64,000 bases of DNA from Lactovum miscens (GCF_014202895.1 NZ_JACHHV010000002.1:1-64000); one strand, 5' to 3'. Positions 53,904 through 64,000 are shown, counted from the first letter of the stretch. A program made the numbers and translations. Notes: generated by a model from the letters alone, not told the origin.

Positions 53904-53949
53904 AAAGAAACTGCTCACTTTTCAAAATATGAGACGAGCAGCTTCTTTT
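53904..53949 (-). terminator. hairpin after mfd
   Basis: AAAGAA.CTGCTC (53904-53916) pairs with GAGCAG.TTCTTT (53936-53948) with one mismatch; T-rich exits on both strands. It may separate mfd from rqcP-divIC transcription. Confidence 0.65.
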
Positions 53950-53954
53950 AATAA

Positions 53955-53970
53955 TGTTTCACGTGAAACA
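53955..53970. other. parS: parS chromosome-partition site
   Basis: TGTTTCACGTGAAACA is a perfect 16-bp palindrome identical to the core of the conserved Firmicutes parS, the ParB (Spo0J) loading site. It spans the last codons and stop of mfd (…Cys-Phe-Thr-stop). Sites of this kind cluster around the origin, in line with the neighbouring genes. A T-run beside it gives some terminator character, but the match to parS is too exact to be chance. Confidence 0.93.
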
Positions 53971-56900
53971 TTTTTTATTTCGAATATCTGACAAGGCTTC
54001 AGTAAACTTAATAATTTCCTGAAGCCAAAAAATATCTGTTTTTTCAGGTACAAGCTTTATAAGAATTTGCCCTTGTTCCTCAGTTATTGTAGCTTCAAGC
54101 ACAGTTTCTGCCAAGGCTTCAAAGTACTCTTGACCATCATAAATTGCTTTTGAAGAAGAATCAAGCTTCACGATTATTTCATGAGATCTCTTCTCTATTT
54201 TATCGACTAATGCATTATCCGAAAAATACTTCAAAAGACCAATTTCCAAAAGCCACGCAACTTCATCTGGATAAGCTCCAAAGCGATCCAACAACTCTTC
54301 ACCCAAATCTTCATAATTTTTTCGACTATCAATCTGACGAATACGTTTATAAATTTCAATTTTCTGTCGTTCGTCAGAGATATAGTCTGAAGGGAGAAAG
54401 GCGTCAAGACCAAGTTGAATCTCCGCATTAGTTTTGCGTTTCTGTTTGTTTTCTCCCATCCCTTTTTGAACCGCTTCTTCCAGTAGTTGAGAGTATAACT
54501 CATAACCAACAGAGTCAATAAAGCCTGATTGCTCAGCTCCCAACAAATTCCCTGCTCCCCTAATTGAAAGATCACGCATTGCTATCTTAAAACCTGAACC
54601 TAGCTCTGTAAATCCTTTAATCGCTTCAAGTCGTTTTTCTGAAACTTCAGAAAGAATTTTCTCCGGCTGATACATCATATAAGCGTATGCCACTCGATTC
54701 GTACGGCCGACCCGTCCCCTTAGTTGATAAAGTTGAGACAGCCCAAATTTATCAGCATTCTCTATGAAAAGTGTATTAGCATTCGGAATATCCACTCCCG
54801 TTTCAATAATTGTAGTTGAAATGAGCATGTCATACTCGCCATGAATAAATGCAAGGAGCGTATTCTCCAGCTGAATCTCAGACATCTGACCATGGATAGA
54901 GGCAATTCTAGCTTCCGGAATCAAATCTTCTAACTGGGCAACCTTTTGTTCAATTCCCTCAACTCGATTGAAAATATAAAATGATTGTCCACCACGTCCC
55001 ATTTCACGAAGGACTGCATCACGAATTACTCCGTAATTTTGTTCCATTACATAAGTCTGAACAGGGAAACGATTGGTTGGTGGAGTTTCAATAACAGATA
55101 AATCACGAATTCCAAGCATTGACATGTGCAATGTTCGGGGAATTGGGGTGGCTGTTAAGGTTAAGACATCAACTTGACTCTTCAATGCTTTAAGTCTTTC
55201 TTTATGCTTAACTCCAAAACGTTGCTCTTCATCAATCACTAATAGTCCAAGGTCAAAAAATTCAATATCTTTTGACAAGAGACGATGAGTTCCAACAATT
55301 AAATCAATGCGCCCCTTCTTAAGTTTAGCAATAATTTCCGCTTGCTGTGATTTTGTTTGAAAACGCGATAAAACTGCTACATTAACTCCAAAATCAACAA
55401 AACGTTCTGACATATTTTGATAATGCTGTTCTGCCAAAACTGTAGTAGGGACAAGAACCGCAACCTGTTTATGGTCGTTGATTGCTTTGAAAGCTGCTCG
55501 CATAGCGACTTCGGTCTTACCGAATCCGACATCTCCAACAACTAAGCGATCCATAGGACGTGACATTTCCATGTCTTTTTTAACCTCAGCAATTGAACGC
55601 AATTGATCCGCAGTTTCTGGGTAAGGGAAACCCTCATCAAATTCGCTAACATTATCATCGTCTACTGAAAAAGCAAATCCTTTTTGGGCTTGACGAGCTG
55701 CATAAAGCTTGAGTAGATCTTCAGAAATATCCTCAACCTGTTTTTGAACAGACTTATAAGCATTTTTCCAACGGCCATCATTGAGGCGATTGATTTTTGG
55801 AGCTTTACTTTCTCCAGCTGTATACTTACTGAGTGCATCCAGTTGATCAACTGGAATTGAAAGTGTATCACCCTTCTGATACTCAATTGTTAGATAATCG
55901 CGATGAATACCAGAAATTTCTATGGTTGAAATTCCTCGATATTTACCAATACCATGAGTCCGATGAACAACATAATCTCCAACGGACAACTCATTATAAT
56001 TCTTAAGGCGCTCTGCATTCGTAATATTCAAACGCTGAATACGTTTTTTTCTTTCTCGTCCAAAAACCTCAGACTCCGTAATTAAAACAAGTTTCTCGTC
56101 CACATAGACAAAGCCGTTTGAAAGTGAAAAGCCTAAAACATTTACTTTTCCTTCAATAATTTCACCATTTACAGATTTAGTAAACTCAATATCAGTATTT
56201 TTTAAAGCATTCGCTATCTTCTCAGCATTTCCAGTAATAATCACTGTAAACTTTTGCTTTACAAATCTGTCAATTTCAGTGTAAAGCAATTCCATTTGAC
56301 CAAAAAATTGTTGCATTGAATGCTGGTTAAAGTTATATAAAGCATCAAATTTCAAATTTCCTAAACCTTTTTGGAAATTTGAAATATAGGTAACAGCATT
56401 ACGAGATCTAAGTTCATGAAGAGAATCAGCAAGATATTCCTGTCCATCAAAAGCCCTTTCCATTGTCTTCTCGGACAATTGAAAATCTGCTAATTCGAGA
56501 GAGATTTTATGATCCATTTCAGTTATCTTTTGAAAATCATCTACAAAAATTTGTGTATTATTAGGAATATAGTCGATTAAAGTATATTTTTTTTCAAAAA
56601 AATACTCAGCAAACTTACGTAAATCCTTATGAGAATAATGATTTTTTATTGCAGAGAGAATTTCTTGAAAGTAACTATTATCCGAAACATTGTTTTTTTC
56701 CTCAATTAGTTTGGCTCCCCTATCAAACTCTTTGCTAGTTAGAACAAAGTCCGTTGCTGGTGCAATCTCCACAATGTCAAGATCTTGTAAACTTCGTTGA
56801 CTATCAGCATCAAATTCACGAATTGTATCAATTTCATCTCCAAAGAATTCAATTCGAATTGGATTTTCAGCTTCTAGCGTATAGACATCAAGAATGTCTC

Positions 56901-57432
56901 CTCGTAGTGAAAACTCCCCCGGTCCCATGACACGCTGAACTCGCTCATAACCGGAAACAGATAGCAAATGAACCAACTGTATAAGTGGGTACTCGTCGCC
57001 CTGCTCAAAAATAACAAAATTTTCTTGAAAATTATCTGGACTCGGTAATAGTGTTCGTAAAGATAGTAAAGGTATGATTAAAAAACCCGCAGTAGATGGG
57101 TCTAACAAGAAATTTAGTGCGGATAAACGGTAGGCCGTTCGATCTTTACTCGCCATAGCAAATTCAGCAAAGACATTGTCATCAGAAAAATACTGAAAGA
57201 CATTTTCAGTACCTATTAATGTTGATAACTCGTCTACCATTTCATTTGAATGAAATTGATTATCAGTGATTACAACATATTTCTCTGGTTGATTTGAGAA
57301 AGCATTTGCCATTGCTAGAGCTTTACTTGTTCCAGAAAGTCCTGTTAATAGGCTACGTTGTGCCTTTGCAAAACCCATTTCCCATTTTTGTAAATCGCGG
57401 TTTTTATTTAATAATTCGATTAAATCGGACAT
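53959..57432 (-). CDS. mfd: transcription-repair coupling factor Mfd
   Basis: 1157-aa DNA translocase that removes stalled RNA polymerase and recruits UvrA. The UvrB-like N-terminal part includes GEFSLRGDILDVY, the RNAP-interaction domain has GDYVVHRTHGIGKYRGI, and the RecG-like motor has GDVGFGKTEVAM (Walker A), DEEQRFGV, TATPIPRTL and RGRVGR; the C-terminal TRCF domain follows. Length is typical (about 1150-1180). Only a weak ribosome site (GAAAGAAAG) precedes the ATG. Its stop codon lies inside parS. Confidence 0.97.
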   Translation of the reverse strand: MSDLIELLNKNRDLQKWEMGFAKAQRSLLTGLSGTSKALAMANAFSNQPEKYVVITDNQFHSNEMVDELSTLIGTENVFQYFSDDNVFAEFAMASKDRTAYRLSALNFLLDPSTAGFLIIPLLSLRTLLPSPDNFQENFVIFEQGDEYPLIQLVHLLSVSGYERVQRVMGPGEFSLRGDILDVYTLEAENPIRIEFFGDEIDTIREFDADSQRSLQDLDIVEIAPATDFVLTSKEFDRGAKLIEEKNNVSDNSYFQEILSAIKNHYSHKDLRKFAEYFFEKKYTLIDYIPNNTQIFVDDFQKITEMDHKISLELADFQLSEKTMERAFDGQEYLADSLHELRSRNAVTYISNFQKGLGNLKFDALYNFNQHSMQQFFGQMELLYTEIDRFVKQKFTVIITGNAEKIANALKNTDIEFTKSVNGEIIEGKVNVLGFSLSNGFVYVDEKLVLITESEVFGRERKKRIQRLNITNAERLKNYNELSVGDYVVHRTHGIGKYRGISTIEISGIHRDYLTIEYQKGDTLSIPVDQLDALSKYTAGESKAPKINRLNDGRWKNAYKSVQKQVEDISEDLLKLYAARQAQKGFAFSVDDDNVSEFDEGFPYPETADQLRSIAEVKKDMEMSRPMDRLVVGDVGFGKTEVAMRAAFKAINDHKQVAVLVPTTVLAEQHYQNMSERFVDFGVNVAVLSRFQTKSQQAEIIAKLKKGRIDLIVGTHRLLSKDIEFFDLGLLVIDEEQRFGVKHKERLKALKSQVDVLTLTATPIPRTLHMSMLGIRDLSVIETPPTNRFPVQTYVMEQNYGVIRDAVLREMGRGGQSFYIFNRVEGIEQKVAQLEDLIPEARIASIHGQMSEIQLENTLLAFIHGEYDMLISTTIIETGVDIPNANTLFIENADKFGLSQLYQLRGRVGRTNRVAYAYMMYQPEKILSEVSEKRLEAIKGFTELGSGFKIAMRDLSIRGAGNLLGAEQSGFIDSVGYELYSQLLEEAVQKGMGENKQKRKTNAEIQLGLDAFLPSDYISDERQKIEIYKRIRQIDSRKNYEDLGEELLDRFGAYPDEVAWLLEIGLLKYFSDNALVDKIEKRSHEIIVKLDSSSKAIYDGQEYFEALAETVLEATITEEQGQILIKLVPEKTDIFWLQEIIKFTEALSDIRNKKCFT

Positions 57433-57455
57433 TTTTCTTTCTTTCAGCTTAAATT

Positions 57456-58025
57456 TTAACCATTATATTTACTCATGGTATTTTCAAAACTATTACCTTC
57501 AAGATAATATTCAATAGCATCAACCGCCTTACGTATACCAATATTAGCCTCTTCAGTTTCATTCTCATCAAAACGTGAAAGGACATGATTGACAACTGTC
57601 CAACCAGTTTTGGGACGACCAATCCCTATCTTGATTCTTTTCCAATCTTCCCCACCTAAATGGGTAATCAAAGACTTGATTCCTCGTTGCCCTCCAGATG
57701 AACCTTTTTGACGCATCCGAAGTCTACCTGTAGGTGAATCCATATCATCAACTACAACTAGTAAATCTTCCAAATCAAGATTGTAATAAGTTAATAAAGG
57801 TTTAACTGCGCGACCTGATTCATTCATAAAAGTTAAAGGTTTAACCAAAAATATTTTTTCACCGTTCACATAAGCAGTGGCTATGGAAGCTGAAAAAGTT
57901 TTATTCTCCGTAAAACCTACCCCAAGTTCTTGGGCCAAAAGATCGACCGTCATAAAGCCCATATTGTGGCGTGTAATCTCATACTTTTCTCCTGGATTTC
58001 CTAATCCTACAATCATCTTCGTCAT
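57456..58025 (-). CDS. pth: peptidyl-tRNA hydrolase
   Basis: 189-aa enzyme recycling tRNA from peptidyl-tRNA. The catalytic His region is [10 protein letters not shown] with VGLGNPG before it; [12 protein letters not shown] and the Asp region [14 protein letters not shown] complete the active site, and GGQRGIKS is conserved. AAGGAG precedes the ATG. 23 nt upstream of mfd. Confidence 0.97.
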   Translation of the reverse strand: MTKMIVGLGNPGEKYEITRHNMGFMTVDLLAQELGVGFTENKTFSASIATAYVNGEKIFLVKPLTFMNESGRAVKPLLTYYNLDLEDLLVVVDDMDSPTGRLRMRQKGSSGGQRGIKSLITHLGGEDWKRIKIGIGRPKTGWTVVNHVLSRFDENETEEANIGIRKAVDAIEYYLEGNSFENTMSKYNG

Positions 58026-58148
58026 TAAATAATACTCCTTTACGAACGCAAAAATGCTGAAAGTTCCGTTTCAGTTTTGTCTTAGTATACTATTTTATTT
58101 CAATTTTTAAATCAAAACTCAAATAAATAGTTTTAAAACATCTAAATA

Positions 58149-58169
58149 AAAATGGTGACCGCTCACCAT
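58149..58169 (-). terminator. terminator after ychF
   Basis: ATGGTGA/TCACCAT perfect 7-bp stem with a 4-nt loop; the minus-strand exit is TTTTTATTT. It lies about 28 nt after the ychF stop. Confidence 0.85.
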
Positions 58170-58196
58170 AGTTAATCAATCTATTGTAAACTAACT

Positions 58197-59312
58197 TTAC
58201 ACATTAAAACGGAACTCCATGATATCCCCATCTTGACCTACATAATCCTTTCCTTCTTCACGAAGTCTACCAGCCTCACGGACCGCCTTTTCAGAACCAT
58301 ATTTAATTAAGTCATCAAAAGATATGGTGACCGCACGAATAAAACCTCGTTCAAAGTCTGTGTGGATTATACCTGCCATCTGTGGTGCCTTCATACCTTG
58401 TTTAAAGGTCCAAGCACGGCATTCTTTTTCACCGGCTGTCAAAAAGGTTGAGAGCCCCAACAAGTGATAAGCAGCGTGTGTTAATTCATCTATACCTGAT
58501 TTCTCAAGTCCAATAGATTCTAGGAATTCTTTTTTATCTTCTTCAGCTAAATCAGCAATTTCTTCTTCAATTTTTGCAGAAATAACAACTACCTCAGAAT
58601 TCTCGGTCGTAGCAAAATCACAAATTTGCTTGACATATTCAATTGAAGCAGGTACACCTACTTCATCCTCTGATACATTTGCAACATATAGTACTGGTTT
58701 GCTTGAAAGAAGGAAAAGACCCTTAACAATCTTTTTCTCTTCTTCATCAAATGAAATTGTACGAACAGATTTACCTTCTTCAAGGACAGATTTAATCTTT
58801 TGTAATACATTAAACTCGGCCACAGCAACTTTATCAGTTTTGGTTTTGGCAATTTTAGCCACACGTTCATATCGTTTGTTGACAGATTCAAGATCGGCAA
58901 GAATTAATTCAAAATTTATTGTTTCTATATCAGAAATTGGATCCACAAAAGCACCTTCGTGGTTTTGCTCACGCATTACGCTCTCATCATCAAAAGCTCT
59001 TACCACATGAATAATTGCGTCGACTTCGCGGATGTTAGCTAAAAATTTATTTCCAAGACCTTCACCTTTTGAGGCACCCTTTACAATACCAGCAATATCT
59101 GTAAACTCAAAGGTTGTATGAACAACTTTTTTTGTGTTATAAATTTTTGCTAATATATCAAGTCGACTGTCAGGTAGTTCAACCACGCCAACATTTGGAT
59201 CAATAGTAGCAAATGGATAATTGGCAGCTTCCGCGCCTGCTCGAGTGATGGCATTAAATAAAGTTGACTTACCAACATTAGGTAAACCTATAATTCCAGC
59301 TGTTAAAGACAT
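58197..59312 (-). CDS. ychF: ribosome-associated ATPase YchF (OLA1 family)
   Basis: 371-aa Obg-like P-loop protein that prefers [12 protein letters not shown] (G1) is at about residues 9-17, [10 protein letters not shown] (G3) near 70, and the NxxE motif in YVANVSEDE replaces NKxD, which is the reason for ATP specificity. The C-terminal TGS domain ends with [11 protein letters not shown] and [14 protein letters not shown]. Involved in translation and stress control. Confidence 0.96.
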   Translation of the reverse strand: MSLTAGIIGLPNVGKSTLFNAITRAGAEAANYPFATIDPNVGVVELPDSRLDILAKIYNTKKVVHTTFEFTDIAGIVKGASKGEGLGNKFLANIREVDAIIHVVRAFDDESVMREQNHEGAFVDPISDIETINFELILADLESVNKRYERVAKIAKTKTDKVAVAEFNVLQKIKSVLEEGKSVRTISFDEEEKKIVKGLFLLSSKPVLYVANVSEDEVGVPASIEYVKQICDFATTENSEVVVISAKIEEEIADLAEEDKKEFLESIGLEKSGIDELTHAAYHLLGLSTFLTAGEKECRAWTFKQGMKAPQMAGIIHTDFERGFIRAVTISFDDLIKYGSEKAVREAGRLREEGKDYVGQDGDIMEFRFNV

Positions 59313-59418
59313 TTAATAGAAACTCCTCTAAAATAAGTTGTCTACATTTTAGCAAAAATCAACATTTTTTGCTAACTGATAGAATTAATGCCTTTTAATA
59401 ATGTTAATTTCAATGAAT

Positions 59419-59616
59419 TTACAAAATCTTCTTCATCTTTCGCTCAAATTCCCAACGGCTCATCATTATTTCATGTTCACAATTTGAGCAACGAAGTTTT
59501 ATGTCAGCACCGAGGCGTGTGATCTCAAATCTGTTGGCATGTTTTCCTGTTGACTTTATCTTACAGGCATGAGGTTTTTTCATTTCAACGAAATTTCCCA
59601 AGTCATAGCTTTCCAT
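59419..59616 (-). CDS. DUF951 zinc-ribbon-like small protein
   Basis: 65-aa protein of the DUF951 family: YDLGNFVEMKKPHACK at the start, RFEITRLGADIKLRCSNC with a CxxC pair, and a basic tail. The start MESYDLG is chosen because GGGAG lies 7 nt upstream. It lies between rexA (26 nt gap) and ychF, a conserved position in this group. Function unknown; a nucleic-acid or zinc-binding role is inferred from the CxxC and the basic end. Confidence 0.88.
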   Translation of the reverse strand: MESYDLGNFVEMKKPHACKIKSTGKHANRFEITRLGADIKLRCSNCEHEIMMSRWEFERKMKKIL

Positions 59617-59641
59617 AAATTTCTCCCAATAAATTGCAAGT

Positions 59642-62600
59642 CTAATCAAGTTTTTCTACTATCACTTTAGTAGGACCACCTAATAAGATCAAGTATTTTT
59701 CTACAGTAAATCCAGGGTTTGCCTTAACCAAAGCTTCTGAATAAAGCCTCTGCTGTTCAATATATCTATCCTTGATTTCGTCAATTTTTGATTCGTCTTT
59801 AAAGAAATCTGTTTTATAATCAAAAAGAATTATATTATTGGAATCTAAGTAATATCCATCAATAATACCACGAACCACTGTTTGTTCAACAAATTTTCCT
59901 TTCTTTTCAACCGTCTTTAACATTGAAAAAGGTTGCTCCAAATGTAAATTGTTTGCATTTCGAATCAAGGCTTTTCCAAAATTCGTATCAAATAATGTCA
60001 ATATCTTTGGAATGTCAATCGCTTCTTCCAATACTTCTGGTAAGTTCATGTTATCAAGTTGAGACTGTAAAGTAAATAAATCTGGATTTTGAAAATTTAG
60101 ATGTTCCATAAAGCTATGAACAACTGTTCCTCTATCTGTAGAGCTGTAAATTTTACTGTCAAGCATGTCAAGCTCAAATTTAAAGTCTTTTTCAAATGGA
60201 ATATCTTCATCATATTTAAGTATTTGTCTCTCCAACATACTTGGTGAAACGTTGCTTGATAGTCTCGTCGCTTCTATATTGTACGTGTTGAATTCCATGA
60301 TTTTCTTTGCTTTAACAAAATCTTGACCTACTTCCAATTTATTTGACCAGCTTGTTTCATTTTCTGAAAGTTGAAAGAGAATTTCGGGTTTTATATGTTT
60401 CATTTCGATGTTAGATTTAACACCTTCAAAAATTAGTGATCCCTTCTGTTCAGTCAAAAAATTCAACAAAGTCAATATCCAAGTCAAATAACCTTTACTT
60501 GGCAATTTTTCAAGATTTAAAGAAACTTGATTGACAATTTCTTCAGCTTTATTGACTTTTCCAACCATGTAAAGTTTCTTCTTTGCACGTGTAAATGCCA
60601 CATAAAGCATCCTTAACTCTTCCTCAATAATTTGGTGGGTTTGCTTATTCTTATTTATTAGATAAGGGATCGTTTCCATTTTAACCAGGGCATGTGGAAA
60701 GTCTGAAGTAATTTTTTTGTCTTTAACAAGATCAGCTGTAAACTTGATCCCTGCTCCCTCTTCCTTATCAAGCAAGATATCACTTCGAAAATCTAGAGCA
60801 CTAAATTTTGATTGAAAGTTCATTACGAAAACATAATCAAATTCAAGGCCTTTTGATTTATGAATAGTTTGAATACGGACAGCGTTTTGTGGGAGACGAT
60901 TATTTACATCAATTAAATCATTATTTTGTTCCAAATAATTGTCAATCATGTCAATGAACTTCACTAATCCTTTGTAGCCGTTACTTTCATATGACAAAGC
61001 TCGAGAAACTAATGATTGTAAATTTGCTTGACGTTGCTCTCCATTTGGCAAAGCACTAACATATTCCATATAAAACGTATCAAGATAAATTCTATTAAGT
61101 AATTCATGGACGGAAGAAGTAGCTGACAATTTTCTCCAATTCATAAAAGTCACTTCAAAATCAGTCAACTTATTGTAAAGATTACCCTCAAATTGAATGT
61201 TTTCAGAGTGAGCCTTTTCCCAAAAATTTTCTCCTTTTTGTAAGCTGATTCTAGCCAGATCATCATCAGAAAAATTAAATAAAGGAGAATGTAAGGTAGC
61301 AACCAAGGGGAGGTCGAAAAGAGGATTATTAATAGCTCTAAGTACATCCAACATAATTTGAATTTCAATCGATTTCAAGTAATTTTCTGGTACTTCATCA
61401 AGAACAACTGGTATCCCATGAGATTCAAAAATCTTTTTAATCTTTTCATTGTTTGATTTGGTCCGCACTAACACTGCGATATCCTTAGGTGCTACATCGT
61501 CATTAATTAGGTTTACAATTCTGTTAGCTGCTAATTCAATTTCACCATGCGAAATTTCAAAATTCTCAAGTTCGTTTGATTCAACTCTTTCATTCGCTTG
61601 ACCTGATTGCTCTGAACAATAAATTAGTAATTCTGCTTGAGGTGAAATACCCATAGGCAACCGATATTCCTCATTAAACCTATCTAACAATGTGTCTTCC
61701 CGTTTTGGAAAGACTAACTTTTCTTTTTCACCATAGCTCGACATTAGCTTGACAAAAACATCATTGGTAAATCCTAAAACTTCCTCACGCGATCGAAAAT
61801 TTTCCTGCAGGAGAAGCAGCCTATTGTTCTCATTTGATTCATCCTGTGGAAAATTATCATATTTTATTTTGAAAAGGCTAGGATCTGCTTGACGAAAACC
61901 ATAAATTGACTGCTTAATATCACCTACCATAAACATATTATGACCATTTGACAATAATTGATAGAGTTTTTCTTGTGCTTTGTTGGTATCTTGATACTCA
62001 TCGATCATTATCTCAGAATACCTTTCTTGTAAGGTTTGATGAATCTCTGGATGCTCACTCGATTCTAAAATCTCTAAAGCAAAATGAAGAATATCGGAAA
62101 ATTCAAATGCAGCAAGTTCTTTCTTTTTATCCATATATGTTCTCGAGAAATTTTGAATAAAATCTCTTAAATCCTCAAGCATTTTTTGGGCTGGTACATG
62201 ATAATATTCTATTAATTCTGAAAAACGAACCTGTTCTAAAAGAACAAAAATGGAACCTTTAAGTTTTTCTGGACCGCCCCCCATGACTTCATAAAATTTA
62301 TCTTGAAGTCCCAATTCTTTTGCATCTTTACCTTTGAAGTTATTCCCATTTAACTTTGCATTTGTTTTTAAACTACTGACAATTTCTGTAAATTCTTTAA
62401 AGTCTTTTTGATTGATGGCTTCGAATATGTAAGTTGAATTTTCAATCCATTTTTTTACTGCTTCATTTGTATTTTTAGATAAAGCCTTTTGATCTATTGC
62501 CACATTGAAAAGGCCAATTAGATCTTCAATACCTTCCTTGACTTGATCCAAGTTTAACAAATCATCTGGTAAAACTCGAAAATTGGAGTATAATTCAAAA

Positions 62601-63220
62601 CCTTGTAAAAAGTTTGTATTCAACCAATCCGTAACATTTTCTGTTGATTGACAGAAGTTGTAAACTTTGTAAACCACATTTTTAAAACCATCAATATTTC
62701 TATCATTTGAAAAGTTCTTGACTAGTTTTTCAAATTTTACATGATTTTCCGCTGATAGATAATCTTCAATTAAATCTTTAAAAATTTGATTTTTAATTAA
62801 TTCCTGTTCAGCTGAATCAGTTAAAACTCGAAAATTTGGATCAATATTTACAATATTGTAATAATCCTTAACTAATGCATTTGCGAATGCATCTGTTGTT
62901 CCAACCGTTGTAAATGGTAATTCTTGTAAAGCTCTGTTAAAAAGTTGCTTAATTTCTAATGAATTCTCATCATTTTTAAGTTCAATTCTAATTGCAGATT
63001 CTATGCGATTTTTTAATTCTGCTGCAGCCTTTACTGTAAAGGTTGAAATAAAGAGCGAAGATAAAGATACGCCTTTTCGAATTTTTTTGATAATTCGATT
63101 AGTTAACACAAAGGTTTTACCAGACCCAGCACTTGCTGAAACTAATACATTTTTAGGTTCTGAATAAGAGATTGCCAATTCTTGTGAGGCAGTTAACCTT
63201 AATTTGATCTTTTCAGACAT
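59642..63220 (-). CDS. rexA: exonuclease/helicase subunit RexA (AddA)
   Basis: 1192-aa AddA-type subunit of the Chi-recognising double-strand-break enzyme. UvrD-like helicase motifs: SASAGSGKT (residues 28-36), MIDEYQDTN, GDIKQSIYGFRQ and IQTIHKSKGLEFDYVF in parts; LYVAFTRAKKKLYM follows. The C-terminal RecB-type nuclease has GIIDGYYLDSN and LFDYKTDFF. Four nt downstream of rexB. Works with RexB in recombinational repair. Confidence 0.96.
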   Translation of the reverse strand: MSEKIKLRLTASQELAISYSEPKNVLVSASAGSGKTFVLTNRIIKKIRKGVSLSSLFISTFTVKAAAELKNRIESAIRIELKNDENSLEIKQLFNRALQELPFTTVGTTDAFANALVKDYYNIVNIDPNFRVLTDSAEQELIKNQIFKDLIEDYLSAENHVKFEKLVKNFSNDRNIDGFKNVVYKVYNFCQSTENVTDWLNTNFLQGFELYSNFRVLPDDLLNLDQVKEGIEDLIGLFNVAIDQKALSKNTNEAVKKWIENSTYIFEAINQKDFKEFTEIVSSLKTNAKLNGNNFKGKDAKELGLQDKFYEVMGGGPEKLKGSIFVLLEQVRFSELIEYYHVPAQKMLEDLRDFIQNFSRTYMDKKKELAAFEFSDILHFALEILESSEHPEIHQTLQERYSEIMIDEYQDTNKAQEKLYQLLSNGHNMFMVGDIKQSIYGFRQADPSLFKIKYDNFPQDESNENNRLLLLQENFRSREEVLGFTNDVFVKLMSSYGEKEKLVFPKREDTLLDRFNEEYRLPMGISPQAELLIYCSEQSGQANERVESNELENFEISHGEIELAANRIVNLINDDVAPKDIAVLVRTKSNNEKIKKIFESHGIPVVLDEVPENYLKSIEIQIMLDVLRAINNPLFDLPLVATLHSPLFNFSDDDLARISLQKGENFWEKAHSENIQFEGNLYNKLTDFEVTFMNWRKLSATSSVHELLNRIYLDTFYMEYVSALPNGEQRQANLQSLVSRALSYESNGYKGLVKFIDMIDNYLEQNNDLIDVNNRLPQNAVRIQTIHKSKGLEFDYVFVMNFQSKFSALDFRSDILLDKEEGAGIKFTADLVKDKKITSDFPHALVKMETIPYLINKNKQTHQIIEEELRMLYVAFTRAKKKLYMVGKVNKAEEIVNQVSLNLEKLPSKGYLTWILTLLNFLTEQKGSLIFEGVKSNIEMKHIKPEILFQLSENETSWSNKLEVGQDFVKAKKIMEFNTYNIEATRLSSNVSPSMLERQILKYDEDIPFEKDFKFELDMLDSKIYSSTDRGTVVHSFMEHLNFQNPDLFTLQSQLDNMNLPEVLEEAIDIPKILTLFDTNFGKALIRNANNLHLEQPFSMLKTVEKKGKFVEQTVVRGIIDGYYLDSNNIILFDYKTDFFKDESKIDEIKDRYIEQQRLYSEALVKANPGFTVEKYLILLGGPTKVIVEKLD

Positions 63221-63224
63221 GTCT

Positions 63225-64000
63225 TTAATCCTTTCTAGCTTTCATCTCTTCTAAAACTTTTTTCCAATCTTTTGCTTTTACAGAACTACCATCACTAAAA
63301 GTATTAATCTTTCTCCCTATATGTCTTGTAGCTTCAAATTTGCAAATTGATTTGAACGGACAAAAACGACAACCAGTAACATTGTATTGATCATCTGCAT
63401 CTGTGTAAATAGGGTTTACAGCTATTTGACTTGATTGTAACCTCGAAATACCTTCTGAGTACTGATGAACAGCAAAATCAATTAACGCTCCAATGTCATC
63501 TGCTGAAAATTGATTTCCTGAACTATTCCACGTTTCATTTTTGAGTTGAACAAATGAAGCTATTTTATTCGTATCATCAATAGCTGAAGAGTTAATCAAT
63601 CCTTTATATTTCATTTGTTCTAGCAATTTTTGGTTCACGTCTGTCAAACTAGACAATTCAGATAATATTAAAGTTGGGTTTTGAAGATGCAAATATAGCG
63701 CGCCCCAAACACTTGAATCTTTCGATAAAGCTGCTAGATATGTTAAGAGTTGTAAACTTGTCTTGTTAAAAACTTCTGTTAAATTAAAATCATGACGCCC
63801 TGATTTGTAATCAGTTGCTCCTATTAGATTTTCAAAATGATCTACTCTGTCAATCTTACCTTTGATGTTAATTCCTCGAATTTTAGAGAATTCAACTTCA
63901 GTTTGATTCTTTTCAATTTCAAAAACCTGGATAGATTTTTGAATCATTATTTTTGATTGCTCTAAAATTTCTGACAAATTTAATTTTGTAAACATTGACA
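63225..64000 (-). CDS. rexB: exonuclease/helicase subunit RexB (AddB), partial
   Basis: Only the C-terminal 257 codons are in the window; the gene runs off the right edge, so the Met near 63995 is internal. The nuclease motif is visible in IDRVDHFEN and GATDYKSGRHDF. The iron-sulfur cluster end GCRFCPFKSIC shows three of the four Cys (C-x2-C-x5-C); the first would be upstream outside the window. Directly upstream of rexA. Confidence 0.92.
   Translation of the reverse strand, partial: SMFTKLNLSEILEQSKIMIQKSIQVFEIEKNQTEVEFSKIRGINIKGKIDRVDHFENLIGATDYKSGRHDFNLTEVFNKTSLQLLTYLAALSKDSSVWGALYLHLQNPTLILSELSSLTDVNQKLLEQMKYKGLINSSAIDDTNKIASFVQLKNETWNSSGNQFSADDIGALIDFAVHQYSEGISRLQSSQIAVNPIYTDADDQYNVTGCRFCPFKSICKFEATRHIGRKINTFSDGSSVKAKDWKKVLEEMKARKD

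Noticed and set aside
54144-54431. Plus-strand open frame inside mfd (and similar antisense frames in ychF, mnmE, recG, asd)
   Set aside because: No ribosome site, no family match, and codon usage is explained by the overlapping conserved gene.

Overview
The window is chromosomal DNA from a low-GC Gram-positive bacterium, most likely a Lactococcus or close relative within Streptococcaceae. The evidence is the AT-rich composition, rexA/rexB (the lactococcal and streptococcal AddAB), a class II galT, the order rexB-rexA-DUF951-ychF-pth-mfd-rqcP-divIC-tilS-hpt that lies next to dnaA-dnaN in this family, and a perfect parS site. The right end therefore probably lies close to the replication origin. 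No rRNA, tRNA, CRISPR array, intact prophage or intact insertion sequence was seen. The species cannot be fixed from the sequence alone.

Left third (0.2-21.7 kb), sugar metabolism. An agaS-gatY pair (amino-sugar/tagatose branch) lies behind two operator-like palindromes. Next is an L-arabinose locus, araB-araD-araA followed by a sugar ABC importer (binding protein, ATPase, permease) and a small membrane protein. It is divergent from araR, with AraR boxes, a cre site and a near-consensus araB promoter in the shared region. A galactose (Leloir) cluster galM-galK-galT-aldo/keto reductase, then galE, follows. Beside it are an RpiR-type regulator with a perfect cre and the decayed end of a GH2 beta-galactosidase-like gene. 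A 14-TM MFS exporter closes the section.

Middle (21.7-27.2 kb), an island of gene decay. It holds remnants of hisC, a Crp/FNR regulator and an IS30-family transposase, together with two intact genes: a 5TM-GGDEF diguanylate cyclase and an XRE-type regulator whose Shine-Dalgarno lies in a hairpin loop.

27-39 kb holds mnmE, recG, a small alarmone synthetase, an ABC-F protein, a two-gene unit of UDP-GlcNAc 2-epimerase plus a large polytopic GT2 glycosyltransferase, and a short-chain dehydrogenase. The most interesting signal is here: two paralogous small-RNA genes (about 37.5 and 38.9 kb) flank the dehydrogenase gene. They share a palindromic upstream box at identical spacing, a 5' hairpin with a compensatory base-pair change, two anti-Shine-Dalgarno CUCCU motifs and a strong terminator.

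39-48 kb is a lysine/diaminopimelate (acetylase pathway) locus: dapA-dapB-dapH-asd-lysC-dapL under a lysine riboswitch, the divergent aminotransferase, and lysA. dapF is not in the window. A decayed MerR/TipAS regulator follows.

48.6-64 kb is the origin-proximal housekeeping block hpt, tilS, a beta-lactamase-like protein, an unexpected HpaB-family flavin monooxygenase, divIC, rqcP, mfd (with parS across its stop codon), pth, ychF, DUF951, rexA and the 3' part of rexB, which is cut by the window edge.
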